Assembly (NCBI GenBank): GCA_028023455.1
Contig: JAQFVV010000032.1
Coordinates: forward strand, 1,924,001 to 1,988,000
Reading direction: 5' to 3'
DNA: 64,000 nt
Source of the DNA: Epiperipatus broadwayi
Lineage: Eukaryota > Onychophora > Udeonychophora > Euonychophora > Peripatidae
Shown here: positions 23,491-36,299 of the stretch, piece by piece
Numbering within the stretch: the first letter of the stretch is position 1
How the letters are laid out: every line of letters begins with the position of its first letter
Notes under the pieces: model-generated
What the model was told of the DNA's origin: nothing
What the model saw: only the letters and a program-made list of their open reading frames with translations
Database searches by the model: none
Made by a program: the position numbers and the translations under genes

Positions 23491-25664
23491 AGTATCCAGA
23501 CTGTCCATTTGTCTGAAAACTTAATATATGTTTTACATAAATCTGTTAGAAATTAATGTATATAAAATAGATTAAGCAAATATCAGGGTCAGAAATATAT
23601 ATATATATTTGTGTAAAAGAATTAAAACATCAGAATAATGTTAAGCTTTTATAAATTAATTTGAAAATTACATGTAAGTATGTAGGTGTAAATGAATCTA
23701 AGTCCTATGTAATAATTGATAATAAAATTTTCTTCAGAATGCCAAAACCTTAAGTTTAGTTAGATGATTGAGTCTTGCTCTAATCTTCCATGTTTAGACA
23801 AGAAGAAGAAGTGTTATATAATTAAGCCTAATTAATGTTCTGGTCTATACTGAAAGCCTTTTAATATTATATTTGAATCATTATATTACATAAAACTTTA
23901 ATTAATTAAATGATGACATTCTGCAAAATTGCATGAATGATGATATTTTAGCAGATATAATGCATGGGCTGGATCAGCAAAAAATATTGTATTTTGCGAT
24001 TTTCTCTTTTTTTAAAAAAAAAAGATGTGATTTTGATAAATTAATAGAATTTTTTTAAAATGAACTTCCACATTGGCATGATAACTATAAATTACACGTT
24101 ATGATTTATTTCATAATTATGATAACCCTTTTTAATAAACTATGATTTGAAAATGATTTAGGCATATTATTATAATGGGAATAAATATTTTATAAGCAAT
24201 TATAACTAATTTTGTGACAAAAAATATAATATAAACAAACACATTTGCTTATCTCAATTTCCATAGTTAATTTTCTATGAGAAATACCAAAATCGTAAAA
24301 CTAAAAATTATGTTTAAATGTGTTCCAGATTTGTAATGTTCATAGAAACTTGTATCATTACTATAGTTAGTTAAAAAAAAAAGATTCTGACCAAATTGTG
24401 GAACTGAATGAACCAAAGATGTAATAAAATGTGAATACATTACATCCATATAAAACAAAAATATATACTATATTATGCAAAACATTGTATGATTAGTAAC
24501 ACATTCTTGTGTATTTTGCTAGAAAAATTTAAATTTACTAAGAAATTAACAAAATATAAGATGTCACATTGTAGCAGATCTTTTTCCTCTATCCTATATA
24601 ATAGGAGTACAATATTTAAATATAAAACACATACTATTTCTTTTGCAGTTGACATTAACATTTTAAGATTTTATTTATATATATTTTGATGCCAAATTTA
24701 TCCCAAACATATTTTCCATTTCAAAACATTCCGTACAAAACTGCTAAATTATTTGAAAACTGGATCATCTCATTTGATAGTATAAACTTTTCAAAAAATT
24801 CAGCGGTATAAATCTAATTAAGAAAACATGGTATGGGTCATATAATTCATCAATTTTCTCTTCTTTTCATTTTTTTTAAAAAAGCTGGTAATGATTTAAA
24901 AACCTATAGCACTAAAAATTTAGGCTATAGCTATTTTTTTTTGTGTGCGAGTCCTTCCATATGCTAATTATCCACATTACCAAACATATTCACCTGCTTC
25001 TCCTAACATCAATATAACTAGTTCTGGTAATTGTAAAGTGCACTAGTTTTTCATCTAAAGAAAAAAGGAGATACATGATAATCCATTCTGAACATTTGAG
25101 ATATGACTCTTTATAATTAATTAATTATCAGCTGACAGTTCAATTTATTATCGTTTTACAAACCAATATAATAATATTATAACTATACTATATTTTTAAA
25201 ATTAAAGATTTATTTTAATCTTTTGTACAAAGAGATTTACTAACATCTTTGTTTTAATCAATACAAACCAAATATATAATAAATTCAAAGTGGTATAATA
25301 TAGAAGTAATACAGTTCACCAGTATTTAATTTCTTAATCATGACTGGTATAATTCACAATGAAGTTTTAAATAAGCCATAAGCATTCTAAAGCCTCTTTG
25401 ACTTTATCTGAGCTTTGTACATAATTAAGATAACAATGCAGTACATTAATATTATAATGAGGATAATAAGAAATTGATTGCTATTTATGCATATACTTTG
25501 TGATTTTAATCTTAATTCTAAAGCCTTTTATGTCTATAAACTAACATACAATACATATCCAATGATAATGAGGATGATTGTCATCATCTCATTACAATGC
25601 ATTCAATAGATATAGTATATTCATTAAATGAAAAAAAAAAAAGAGCATTGGTTTTTTCTATCTT

Positions 25665-25771
25665 CTACTGAACTTGAGCTGTGAAATCTTTATCCTTGCT
25701 TCTTTTCTCTGATGAATTATTTTTTCCTGGAATAGTATTATTATTAAATGAGCTCTTGACATTTTTCTCAT
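25665..25771 (-). CDS. Candidate alternative terminal exon of the NF-kappaB gene (death-domain-less isoform)
   Basis: On the - strand an AG (AAAACATCAG) at 25773-25772 is followed by a frame that, joined to the phase 1 G of exon 30670-30826, reads DEKNVKSSFNNNTIPGK and on to TAG after 35 codons. The composition (Lys, Asn, Ser, Asp, Glu; hardly any hydrophobics) is unlike the Ile/Leu/Phe/Tyr-rich frames that this AT-rich DNA gives by chance. Use of this exon would end the protein before the death domain. It does not fit as a cassette exon, because no donor restores phase 1. No homologue is known to me and the acceptor is only moderate. Confidence 0.22.
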
Positions 25772-26272
25772 CTGATGTTTTAAATAACAGATGGGATTTA
25801 AATTTTGATAAATAAGGAGATGATTAATGTTTGAACAAATGTTTTACTGGACTAGTGATGCTAGGGTGACTAGACTGGTTCAATCAAAAATCGGGACATG
25901 ATGACCAACCATTTTTACAGCATTCCCATCCTTTTTTTTATTTTTATATAAAACTCCACTTCTGTGTATATTCATCATTGTAAGTACACTTCCTCTTTGG
26001 CATATGTCTATTGTTTAGGGTTATTACTATTCATATTAATTTTATCACTGTAGAAAATTAATACCAACAGAGAACTAGCAAAACTATACTGTCAATCAAA
26101 GCAGGTGCAAGCGCAATTCAAATTTTAGCCTACAAAAATCCAACTGCACATGCTCCAAGGCGAGCTTGGATGTGAGAATGCATCTAGCTTGAGAACCTGG
26201 CCATACAATGTAATAGCGATCTTTGTTTTGGTGTTGGAATTTGTGTGAAGTTTTTAAAATATTACTGTAGAG

Positions 26273-29200
26273 CAGTGGTCTTCAACCTTTTCATACCTGC
26301 GGCCCGGCAAAAATAAGGAAAAGATTTCGTGGACTGGCAGAAGTTTACAGATAAATTTTCATAAAGATGTAACCTGCTTAGCCTTAGATAAGCATAATTG
26401 TTATAACTGACCAAAACAGCACACTAGTTATTGTGTATTGTAATGCTGTTGCTTACCTTCACATGCTGAACACAGAAAACAGTACAATACCAATCGTTCT
26501 CATTAATGTGCTTGCATTTCTATGTTTATTATTTCATTGTTAAAACATTCAAGAATAAAATGTTATTCACCTGAATGTTGGGAAATATCATAGCTAGTGT
26601 AATTACATGGCAATGATTATGATAAATGTAATATCTGTATTTAATGTTAAATATACAAGATGGTTATATATATATATATTGAAACAGTAAGGTCTGCTTT
26701 GCAGATCTTCGTTTCACCTTTTCTCACCTACTTCCTACCCTCATACCTTAGTTTGAACCCCAATCTATCGTAGTGTGTCTGCAATACACGTATATACCGA
26801 AAATCCTGCCTAATTTTAAACCACGAGCACAATGCTCGTATTATATATATAACTTATTCCCAAATAAAATAAAATATTATGAATTATGTATTTGTTCACA
26901 TAATTTACATTTATTAAAAAGTAAGTTATATAAGTCGTAATTGCGCACACACTATGATATCCATTTTAAAACATATCAAAGTTATAAATTGTTAGTTATT
27001 TGGTTTGAATCTGTTTACAAATATATTACCGTCGTAATATATTTTGATTTAAAATAAAATTCATTTAGTAAATATTAGTTTAGTAGATAGATTCAAATAT
27101 TACAATTTAAAATAAAATAATTTTCGTTTTATTTAATAAAAATCATCCCAAATATTTCTGTTAAAATAAATGAGGGACAATAGTTTAATTATATAAGTTT
27201 ATCTAAAAACAGCAGCTGTCCACTTAAGTTTTCTTTAATTAGTAGCAGTAATTTTAATTAAATCTAGTTTGTAATTCGAATGTCGATGGGGAAGTTAACA
27301 AAAGAAATTAATTAATGTTGAATTCCTTTAGACATTCGGATAGATTTAATTACAGCAGATAAGTCCAATAATTTTGTACGCTCCAGGGCAAGTCTATTGT
27401 TAAATTTTACTATAAAAAGGATGGTTTTCTTTTGTTCTCCATTCTAAGCTTTTAAAGAATTCTGAGTTGTCTAAAGGTTTCTGAGTTGTTCTAAGATTCT
27501 AATAATTTGCTAACCTTGACATGTCTGAGTAGAGGCGTTAAGATGGCTATGTCCCCTCGGAATAGCCAGCCGCTGCTCCATACCATCAGAAGTTATCACA
27601 CGGACTCCGGAACTGCTGCTGCCGCTGCCAAAATATGAACATTCCAGATTTTGCTGCTGAATTATAAAACCTGCCGAACATCTACCTGCAAATGCGTTTC
27701 CAGAGGTAACTCAAATTAACCCAAGAGCTCGTGATTCCTAACTAACATGCTATAGCTATTTAACATTGTTTTCTTATATTTCACAATTTCATTATGTATT
27801 TCTTTCATGTATTTAAATATACTCAACATTTTGCTCTCTATCCTTGGGTTAATATTTTCTATTTATAAAGCTTTCTTTTATTTTATTATGATAATGTGTC
27901 AGAATCGTCTTTGACCGAGTGAACTATACCCTCTATTGAAAGTAAGACGCCACTATTAAGGCATATTTTAAATTTATAATTCTCCAATTTTATTATCTTG
28001 CAAATCACTCGTTCGAGGGCGATTCTTTTCTTTAATGTAATATAATCATATAGTTTAAAATCTACATGCTATTGATTTTAATCTAATATAAGAGTATGTG
28101 CGAAGTCAATGATTTAAATGTGTCCCCAAATGCATGATTGCGTACATAAATCTATACTTACTTTTCAAACCCGCAAGCATGCATTTTCCTATTTTAATTA
28201 CCGTGTTCTACTTTCATTATAAAGTTCATCATTGACGTTGAGAATGTGCGGACCCTCTTAAACGAATTTCGGGGAATTTGATTGGGCATTTCTCTTAATC
28301 CGAGTAAAACCCATTTAGTATGTTTTTATATACACTAGTCTCGTATTGCTGGTACATGAATTGGTTGTTGAGACCGCTTTGTTTTATTTTTCCAAGGATT
28401 CTTTACACGGCTAAGGCCGTTCTCTCCACGCTTGCGGTTTCCAGGCAGAGGGTGTCCCAAATGACACCCCTGGGAATTAAACGCAATCGTCACACAGTCG
28501 CTAAGTTTCGCTGTTCGTCAAAATACTTTCCTACGGGTTAGTGGCGAGATGCCCTCCGTAATTATTCCGGATCTTCAATATTGTTTCATTTTATATTTAT
28601 TTTACAAAGCATCCGTGACTTAAACGAGTCACACCCTCCAACTTTATAAATTCACTATCAGCAATACTGACCTCCCAATACAAATCTATTATTATTATTC
28701 TCAAATAAATGCTTTGATCCCATTCCCACATTTGCTTAGTAAGCTTTAGTCCGTACTATTCTCGAAATCAATAAATATTTTAGAACATTTACAAATATTG
28801 TCTTAAACTTGTCTATTTACTCAAAGCACCTCGCACATGTTCCTATCTTGTCAAGCACATTATCGTAACGCTATTAGCCCGAGGAATAGAATATATCACT
28901 CTGTTTTAAAACCTTTTGTCATTACTGAAATATAAATGCCAACAATTATTTAATACGCGTCCCTGTCTCATATAAGCAGACAGTGGCGTTATATATATAT
29001 TTATATAAATAAATTGTGTGAAATTATTTAAAACTAAATTTTATCTCTTATTTTATTTGATTCCTATCACTGTCTCGGTCTATATATATATATTTTCTGC
29101 ATTTCTTTTATAAATCCATAGACATTAATTAGCCACCCAAACTTATCTTAGTATAGAGTCTTTTGTTTCTCCCTGACCACCAGGCACCGGTAAAAGGTTA

Positions 29201-30251
29201 TACTAGTTGTAGCATCAAATGCGTTATTACGTAGGTGACGCTGTGAAATTTGGACTTTAGATTCGAACTTAGTATATCTAGAAGGCAACCCCTCCTAGAA
29301 TGTTCAGTTTAGTGTCTGGGGTTTGAATTATGCAGTGTGTTAGCGAGATAGACGAATCTAACCGTTACATAGTAATTTTTTTTTTCCGGGTCCATGGAGG
29401 TTGTCTTTTGATAGTAGTAAGGGCAAAATAGAAATCGCGTAATTAATCACTGTACAGTCAAAAAAAAAATTTGCCGTATTTTAAATCTGAAAAAATAAAA
29501 CGAAACTTGTGTAAAAGTCTGAAGTTTTGATGTTATTGTAATTTTTTTTTTGTGCTGGTTTGTTGAAAGGATCAAAAAATGTAATTAATAGGAAAAGTTT
29601 GTTTTAAAAAAATGGTAAAATAGATATCGCGTAACAGAAATAAAGCCCAAAAAAAATCGCAAAGTTATTTTTGGTTCGTTTTTATTTTTAAAAAAAGGTT
29701 AGCAGAAATTGATTTTAAAAATAAAAGTTTTAGTATATTAGCAGTATATAAATAAAACCAAAAAATATCGCCTTATAAGCCAAAAAAAAGTGGGCGTATT
29801 TTTAAACAAAAAAAAAAAAAGAAAGAAAACGAAACTTGAAAAAGTCAAAAGTTTTGATCTTGTTTTAACACATAAACAATGCCGACAAGCGACCGTGATT
29901 GGCTATCAAAAGACAACTGGAGTTTGTTTAATAAAAAACCTTTTTTTAAAAAAAATTTTGAATTTTTTTAGAAAAATAATAAATTTAATTCTATCTCTCC
30001 ATAAACATCTGTGATAAATAGAAAAACAAATTAATTTATGTATGATTGATTAGATTTCGTTTTTGTTCTGTTTCTTATTTTTTAACAGGGTAAAAATGTG
30101 ATGAAAAAATAAATAAAAACTGTTTATATTAATTAAAAGTTTAAAATCTTATTATTTTGTTATTACTAACTTTCTTGCCAGTCTAGCGTGACCGGGCAGA
30201 AAACTTCTGCGGCCCAGTGTCGGGCCGCGGCCCGGTGGTTGAAGACCACTG
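26273..30251. mobile_element. Inner hAT transposon (3979 bp as it stands) with perfect 8-bp target duplication
   Basis: The terminal repeats are CAGTGGTCTTCAACC at 26273 and GGTTGAAGACCACTG ending at 30251, a perfect 15-bp pair. CTGTAGAG is duplicated at 26265-26272 and 30252-30259. CAGTGGTCTTCAACC followed by G+C-rich CTGCGGCCCGGCAAAAATAAGG is the pattern of Charlie-like hAT ends. No transposase frame is present. Much of the length (about 26.68-28.99 kb) looks like a further insertion. The rest, such as 29,400-30,150, is AT-rich with many A and T homopolymers. Confidence 0.88.
26684..28990 (+). mobile_element. Possible solo LTR or other insertion inside the inner hAT
   Basis: The block starts TGAAACAGTAAGG right after (TA)n near 26680 and ends CATATAAGCAGACA near 28984, again before (TA)n. 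It contains a promoter-like CTATAAAAAGGATGG at 27410-27424 followed by G+C-rich sequence, and AATAAA hexamers near 28700 and 28770. This resembles a U3-R-U5 layout, and the start TGAAAC is shared with the LTR element at 43998. No partner LTR, primer site or clear duplication was found. A stretch at 28,230-28,560 is less AT-rich, with an open frame of no recognised family. Confidence 0.3.
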
Positions 30252-30669
30252 CTGTAGAGACTGAAGTGGGCAGAAAGAGCGAAAAAATTATCATTTTTGC
30301 AATGAATTATTTATGTAAAACAAATAATAAATTATGAGTATTTGAAAATCAGGACATACAATGGTCCCGAAAAGACATTTCAGGGACACTGGGACATCTA
30401 ACCCAAAATAGGGACAAATCCCCAAAAATCGGGATGTCCGGTCACCCTAAGTGATACATACAATGAGTATATGCTTAATGGTATAAATGTTCATTCTAAT
30501 AATTTAAAACCCTAACCGAATACTTAATAATACTGAAACAATAAAATCTATACTGATATAAAGTGAAATATTAAGGATAATGCATATATAAAAGTATGTG
30601 TATATATAGGATAATGCATATATAAAAGTATGTGTATATATATATTAAATTAGAATATAACAAATATAC

Positions 30670-30826
30670 CTTTTGGTTTCTCTAACTGTGAAAAAGATCT
30701 TGGGTAAAAACTACTATGTTCTGTTGATGAAATATAACATTGTTCTTTAAAAGATGGAATTAAATGTGTTACTGTAGAATCCTCTTTGTCACTCTTATGC
30801 TGAACTTGATGGTGAAGTCTGATAAA
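30670..30826 (-). CDS. NF-kappaB p105-type protein, linker exon between ankyrin repeats and death domain
   Basis: The acceptor AAATTCCAG precedes 30826 and the donor GTATAT follows 30670. It is open for 52 codons plus a G. The peptide begins FIRLHHQVQHKSDKEDSTVT and ends SFSQLEKPK. It is Ser/Thr-rich, with no domain expected: in p105 proteins the ankyrin-to-death linker is poorly conserved. Support comes from its position, both splice sites and perfect phase (0 from the ankyrin exon, 1 into the death-domain exon). The joined reading KPK-G-DLHTLPYSV leads straight into helix 1 of the death domain. Confidence 0.8.
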
Positions 30827-32490
30827 CTGGAATTTAAAAATAAATAATAATTTTTTTTTCCATATGAACATAATTTAAAGCTGTAATATATATATATAAA
30901 GCAAACAAAATTTTACAAAAAAATTCACCTATATCTAAATGCACACATATTAAAAGATTTATTAGCTTATTATTCTTACTGACTTTATACTTTATGTACA
31001 TTTATATATGTAAAATATTAAATGCCAAAAAGTAAACTATTCAATATACTAAACTAATAATACCAATTAAAAATTTACTACTGATGATTTCTCAGATGTT
31101 ATACTTCAAGTGCAAAATAACCCAAACCACAAATATATTTTATATTATCATTTCACAATTCATACTAATATTCCAATAAATCTTTAATATTAAAAATTTT
31201 TTAAACAAATTAATAGCTTCAGACTAATAAAACTTTATTAAGAGATTCTTTAATTCATCTCAAAAAAAAAAAAAAAGTCAACATTAGTCTGGTCAAACAA
31301 AATCTTATAGCCTGTATTTCTCTCATGAAAATATAATATAGAAATAAAATATTTATTAATTTCCCAGCTTTATATATATATAAAAGTATGATTTTTATTA
31401 TGTTAATGATGTTTAATGTAAGGTTACATATATTCAAAAATCCGTTTTTTTTCTGTTGTGTCTGCTTGATTTGATTATGCACTATTGTTCATTTTGATTA
31501 TTAATTACCTGTTCAATTGTTGCTTATCTGCTCCTCTGGGTAAGTCTGAGTGGATTGTTATTTGATTGGAGTTTATGTTGTTGAATCCATTTTTTCCGCA
31601 TGTATCCTTTTATCTATATTATTTGTGTTTAGTGGCTTATTGTGACTAGTTTGTTCTTAGGCAGCAGTCAATCTATCGAAGGCAGAACCTTTCAGACCGA
31701 AGAGGTAAAGTTTGGCTATGATCTTTTCAACAATGTCTTGAAGGACTCACAATATTAATGAGGAATGGGAGATATGTTGCGGTCTTTGAGTGTGCAGAAG
31801 ATGGAGGGGTTTACTCTTGGTGATTATCTCTTGTAGTTTATAAGTTATGTGGGATCTGGAAAGGAGAACACTTTCCATGTGGCTTCATAGATTTTTGAGA
31901 GATATTTTTTTGTCCCTCTTTTATTTTGTGCATTTTTTAGGAGAGACTTTGTTGGGTTGGCGTTAGTTTGGCCAAAGATGGAAGTGCATCTAATTGACAA
32001 AAGAAAAAAAAGAATGTAAACTGTTATTTGGATGGATAGGAGGTCGCTTTTTGCCATGCTGTTGATTAGGGTTGCAAGGATGATGCTATTGCTGTTGAGA
32101 TAGATGGCTGCTGCTTGATGATATATCAGATGAGCCTGGAAGGTATCTAGGAGATGGAGAGTAGTTTCATCATCTCTATGACACAGCTGACAAAAAGGGT
32201 GGATCCTGTTGAAGCCTGTGTGTGTGACTCAGAAGTGGTTTGTTGGGAGTGCTTCTATGTTGATTTTGAGGAGAAAATTTAGATACTTTGGTTCAAATGA
32301 CCAGTGATGGAAATTTTTTGATGATTGCATAGTTGGAATATTGGAGGTGTGGGGAAGATTATTGTGATTTGAATGTTTATAGGCCTGCCAGTAGTTGATT
32401 TATTCTATTATGGGATGGTCGTTTGGGTTGATATATTTTATGATGACATTGGTCAGGGAATGGGTCCAGCTAGTATATGCAGGAGGTGTG

Positions 32491-33410
32491 TCAGTGGGGT
32501 GAGGTTTGATAAGGCCTAAATGTTTCGGGATATTTCACAATGTGGTTATAGATGGTGTTATAAGTTTTTTGAAGTTGGAAGGTATTTATTGAAAGTAGCG
32601 AAAGTCCATTATCTCTCAAGTGTTTCTGTAGATTGAGGAGGCTGATGACTGCTACCTTCCCCTTCCAGAACAATTTAGTATACATCATGTTTATTTTCCT
32701 GATGAATGCTTTAGTGAATTGTATGGCATGCATGTAGTAAGTGATTTTAGGAAAAATCAACATATTGATCAATGCATGCATAGACATGTAGACTCTGGAC
32801 AGGGTGGTTGTAGTTCCTTGAATAGAAGAAAGTAAGATGTCTTGGATTGACTTTCTCATTGCTGTAGGGGATTTGTGTAACAATAGTTCCAAAAAATTCT
32901 GAGGCATTGTGGTAAATTGCGATTTTACGCTGTTGCTTGAGGAGAGTCTAAATGCAGCTGATTTCTCCATGTTGAAGATGAGCCCATGGAGGGTGGAGTA
33001 TTATGTTAGGACGTTCATGAGCTGGGGAATAGGTTTCTTGAGGGGAGGAAGATGGCTAAGTCATACATGTAGGTTATATGGTGAATTACTTTTCTTAATT
33101 CTGGAATATAGATCCCCTTGATAGTTTGTTTGATCTCAGTCAGGAGCGGGTTAATGTACAAGATGAATAGGAGAGTGCTTAGCAGGGATTCCTGGGGGAT
33201 GGAATTGGTAGGTTAAAAGGAAGGGGAGATTTTCACATTGAGCAAAATATAGATCTGTCTATTCGAGAGCAGATTGTTAATAATATTGAGAATTCCTGAT
33301 GGAATATTATAATTGCTTAGTAAGTCTATTAGCTTGTGAGACCAAGTCAAATGCTGCAAAAATATCCAGCTCAATGATGATTGGTTGAGATTTTCTGGTG
33401 TTCCTGACAT
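32491..33410 (-). pseudogene. LINE reverse transcriptase, C-terminal half (broken)
   Basis: Around 33130-33200 the - strand reads IPQESLLSTLLFILYINPLL, the RT block B motif (usually GxPQGSxLSPxLF) with Gly-to-Glu and Pro-to-Thr changes. Near 33040-33065 YMYDLAIFLP occupies the catalytic YxDD position, with the second Asp replaced. The frame 32970-32491 gives the thumb and connection region with KGKVAVISLLNLQKHL. The catalytic changes and broken frames mean it is inactive. Confidence 0.75.
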
Positions 33411-33550
33411 AGTCTGTTATTATTCTGAATAGGTTTATTGCATCTGCAGTAGATGAGTTTTTTTTTTTGTGGACTGATTTGGAGAGATATGTGGCAGTAT
33501 TTTTGCTTTAAATTTTGTCTTTTTTCATTGATTTGATGATTTTCATCATG

Positions 33551-34892
33551 AGTGGAGTATGGACATCAGCCTCAGATTATCCAGTGGAAATAGGATTGTA
33601 TTCTTCATGAAGGGCACCAGTGCTATGGGATAAAGATCTGTAATATTATGATAATCTATGGATAAATGACTAATAAGGTTGTGGATAATGGTGATGGTGA
33701 AGTTGCTTAGATGTAGTAGAAGGAAGTGGGGAATTGCATGTAAGCGTGGATGAGTACTGTCTGGCATTGCTTCTCTAGAATGTCTTTTAGAGTAATGCAG
33801 TGATTTAGTATGAAAGGATCTTGGTTGAAGGTTTCCAATGGCTCAGCAGGCAATTGGATGAGCTTGTTCCTGAAGAAGGAATGGATCTCTTTTAACATGC
33901 TTGTATTAGTGAATAGGTTGTTTTCTATTATGATAGAAGAGGTGGATTTCCTCTCCTTGTGTCCAAGAGACCATCTTATGTAGCACCTTAAGCAATTATG
34001 GCATTGATTTAGGAAGAATCTAGATTTCTTGACTGCCTGATATTCTGTTAGGATTGTTTGTTTGTTTTTGTATTGCTGTTTGAGGTTCAATATAGAGTTA
34101 GTAGTTTTGTTTTTTAATCTGGTATTGATCATCCTGAACTCATGTATGAATGTCAATGATCCCTTTTGGTTTGTTGTGTAGTGTTTAATGATGGCTTTAT
34201 TATGTCAATGTAGAAAAACCAGTGGAGTCATGGACATTGGCCTCAGATTATCCAGTGGAAATAGGATTGTGTTCTTCATGAAGGGCACCAGTGCTATGGG
34301 ATAAAGATCTGTAATATTATGATAATCTATGGATAAATGATTAGTAAGGTTGTGGATAATGGTGATGTTGCTTAAGACGTAGTAGTAGGAAGTGGGGAAT
34401 TGCATGTAAGCGTGGATGAGTACTGTCTGGCAAATGTCTTTTAGAGTAATGCAGTGATTTAGTATGAAAGGATCTTGGTTGAAGGTTTCAAATGGCTCAG
34501 CAGGCAATTGGATGAGCTTGTTCCTGAAGAAGGAATGGATCTCTTTTAACATGCTTGTATTAGTGAATAAGTTGTTTTCTATTATGATACAAGGGGTGGA
34601 TTTCCTCTCCTTGTGTCCAAGAGACCATCTTATGTAGCACCTTAAGCAATTATGGCATTGATTTAGGAAGAATCTAGATTTCTTGACTGTCTGATATTCT
34701 GTTAGGATTATTTGTTTGTTTTTGTATTGCTGTTTGAGGTTCAATATTGTTTCTATTGAGTTAGTAGTTGGGGGTATGTTTTTTAATCTGGTATTGATCA
34801 TCCTGAACTCATGTATGAATGTCAATGATCCCTCATGGTTTGTTGTGTAGTGTGTAATGATGGCCTTTATTATGTCAATGTAGAAAAACCAG
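33551..34892 (-). repeat. 670-bp tandem duplication inside the LINE
   Basis: Copy one is 33551-34221 and copy two 34222-34892, in direct orientation and well over 90% alike by eye. Both read GGACATxxGCCTCAGATTATCC at one end and GTCAATGTAGAAAAACCAG at the other. Differences are a few substitutions and indels: copy one has an extra GCTTCTCTAGAAT-like stretch near 33770 and lacks the GTTTCTATTGA-like stretch of copy two near 34750. It lies between the endonuclease and RT parts. Frames 33707-34156 and 34205-35062 are the two copies of the same peptide. Confidence 0.9.
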
Positions 34893-35286
34893 GTTTCTAT
34901 AGGAGGTAGTGTGAGGATTTTACACTTATGGAAGTAAATAAAAGATTCTGATAGGACTGCTTCTGAAGCTGAGGCTTTGAGAAGGATTCTTGTGGTTCTT
35001 GATAATTTTTGTGCAGAAAGATTATGAAAGTTGATTTCACAATGAAGGGTGGAGTGATCCAAGAAGTGGATTGGGATAAGGAATGGCTTTATCAGAAAGT
35101 GCAGTTCTAGAGAGTAAAAAAGGTCTATCAGTGATGTATGTCTTTTTGTTTAGAAAAATCCTTCCCCACTCATTAGATTTTTGTTTAGCAGTTGGAGGTA
35201 TTTGGCATGGAATTCCTTGTAGGACATATTGAAGTCTCTATCATGATTGTAGGGTATGGGTTGGAGGCTAGGACTAAGTTGATCTT

Positions 35287-35679
35287 TTAAATTATTTGGA
35301 GGATCAGTGATTCGTTTTTATAAATGTATGATTCATTTTTATAAATGTAGACATAAATTATATTCATGTTGTATGCTTCATGAAAGAGGGTAGTTATTAT
35401 TATGTGTTGGTTGATATAGTTGACTCGGTATGACTTGAAGGAGGTTTTGTTGCATATAAGGGTAGCAACTCCTGTGGTAGGATTAGGGGAAAGTGAATGA
35501 TGGAATGCGCCTTGTTTTCCGCCTTGTTTTCCCAGTTGATATAGAATTTCAGGGCTGGAATGAAGATGCAGGTTTGTTTCTGATAAGCAGAGTATGTGAG
35601 AGGAGAAATTGGTCAATCCATTGAGTCTTTCTTTTGAATTGAGTCCTCTAACATTAATGCCATAGACTTGTAGCTCCAT
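35287..35679 (-). pseudogene. LINE endonuclease domain fragment (N-terminus)
   Basis: The - strand frame begins MELQVYGINVRGLNSKER, followed by HILCLSETNLH and later TTGVATLI. This is the start of an apurinic-type LINE endonuclease (pattern NVxGLNs, then hixCLqET, then GVAxL). The frame breaks at 35287, before the catalytic Asp/His motifs. Confidence 0.75.
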
Positions 35680-36299
35680 GTTTGGGTTGAAAGATTGGAA
35701 GTAAAGTGTTTAAATTGGGATAGATTATAGATAGTGTTTTCTTAGCTATTCTTCAGAGTCAGATTCTTCTGAACATCATCTATCAACTTTTTTGATATGA
35801 TTTTCCATGAGGTGCAACAGTAGATTTCCCCCTAATCCCATAAGTTTTTGGCACTGTAGATTCCCCCCTAGTCTCATAAGATTTGGGTGTTTATTGATCT
35901 GTTGTCATTGTGGGAAGGTGAATGTTGTTTTCTCTATTTGATGAGTATGCGGTTAAGGGGTGGAAACTGAATTGGTTTTTAATTCCTTCCCTTTCTTTAG
36001 GGATGCTGAGATTTCTGTATCTGAAGAGCTTTTGTATTTCTCCTTATATTCAGTGTTTTTATTTCTGCTCACTGTATTGTTCAGGTTCTTGGTGGATATG
36101 TTTGATTTTCTTTTTTTGCTTGTTGTTATAAGGGGTATTTCATTCGAGAAAGTCATTCTTTTTGGTAGTGATCACCATTTTAGGGGATGAGTTGATTGGG
36201 TAATTAGGAGCATTTTGTTGTTGTACGGTTTGGTTATTGTTCTGACTAGTGATGTTTTCATTTCAGAGTTATTGTGTGATGCTTTGTTTTGTATTGGAG

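Larger units (their letters stand above)
25862..30449. mobile_element. Outer hAT-type non-autonomous transposon, split by a second hAT
   Basis: The ends are TAGGGTGACTAGACTGG at 25862 and CCGGTCACCCTA ending at 30449, imperfect terminal inverted repeats. Inner landmarks are AATCGGGACATGATGACC on the left and AAAAATCGGGATGTCC on the right. Flanks AGTGATGC (25854-25861) and AGTGATAC (30450-30457) form an 8-bp duplication with one mismatch. Without the inner insertion the element is about 600 bp and has no coding region. The TAGGGTGACC start resembles Zaphod/Tip100-type hAT ends (from memory of the family). Confidence 0.8.
20193..30669 (-). other. NF-kappaB intron (10.5 kb) with minisatellite and nested hATs
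   Basis: Donor GTATATTTG at 30669, acceptor ATAATAG at 20193; phase 1. It contains a decayed tandem repeat (22984-23490), a candidate alternative terminal exon (25665-25771) and nested hAT elements (25862-30449). Between 20,193 and 22,980 and between 23,500 and 25,660 I see only AT-rich sequence with homopolymers. Confidence 0.8.

Noticed and set aside
28320-28541. 73-codon frame in the inner hAT region
   Set aside because: No transposase motif; lies in the possible LTR-like insertion and has no homology that I can see.
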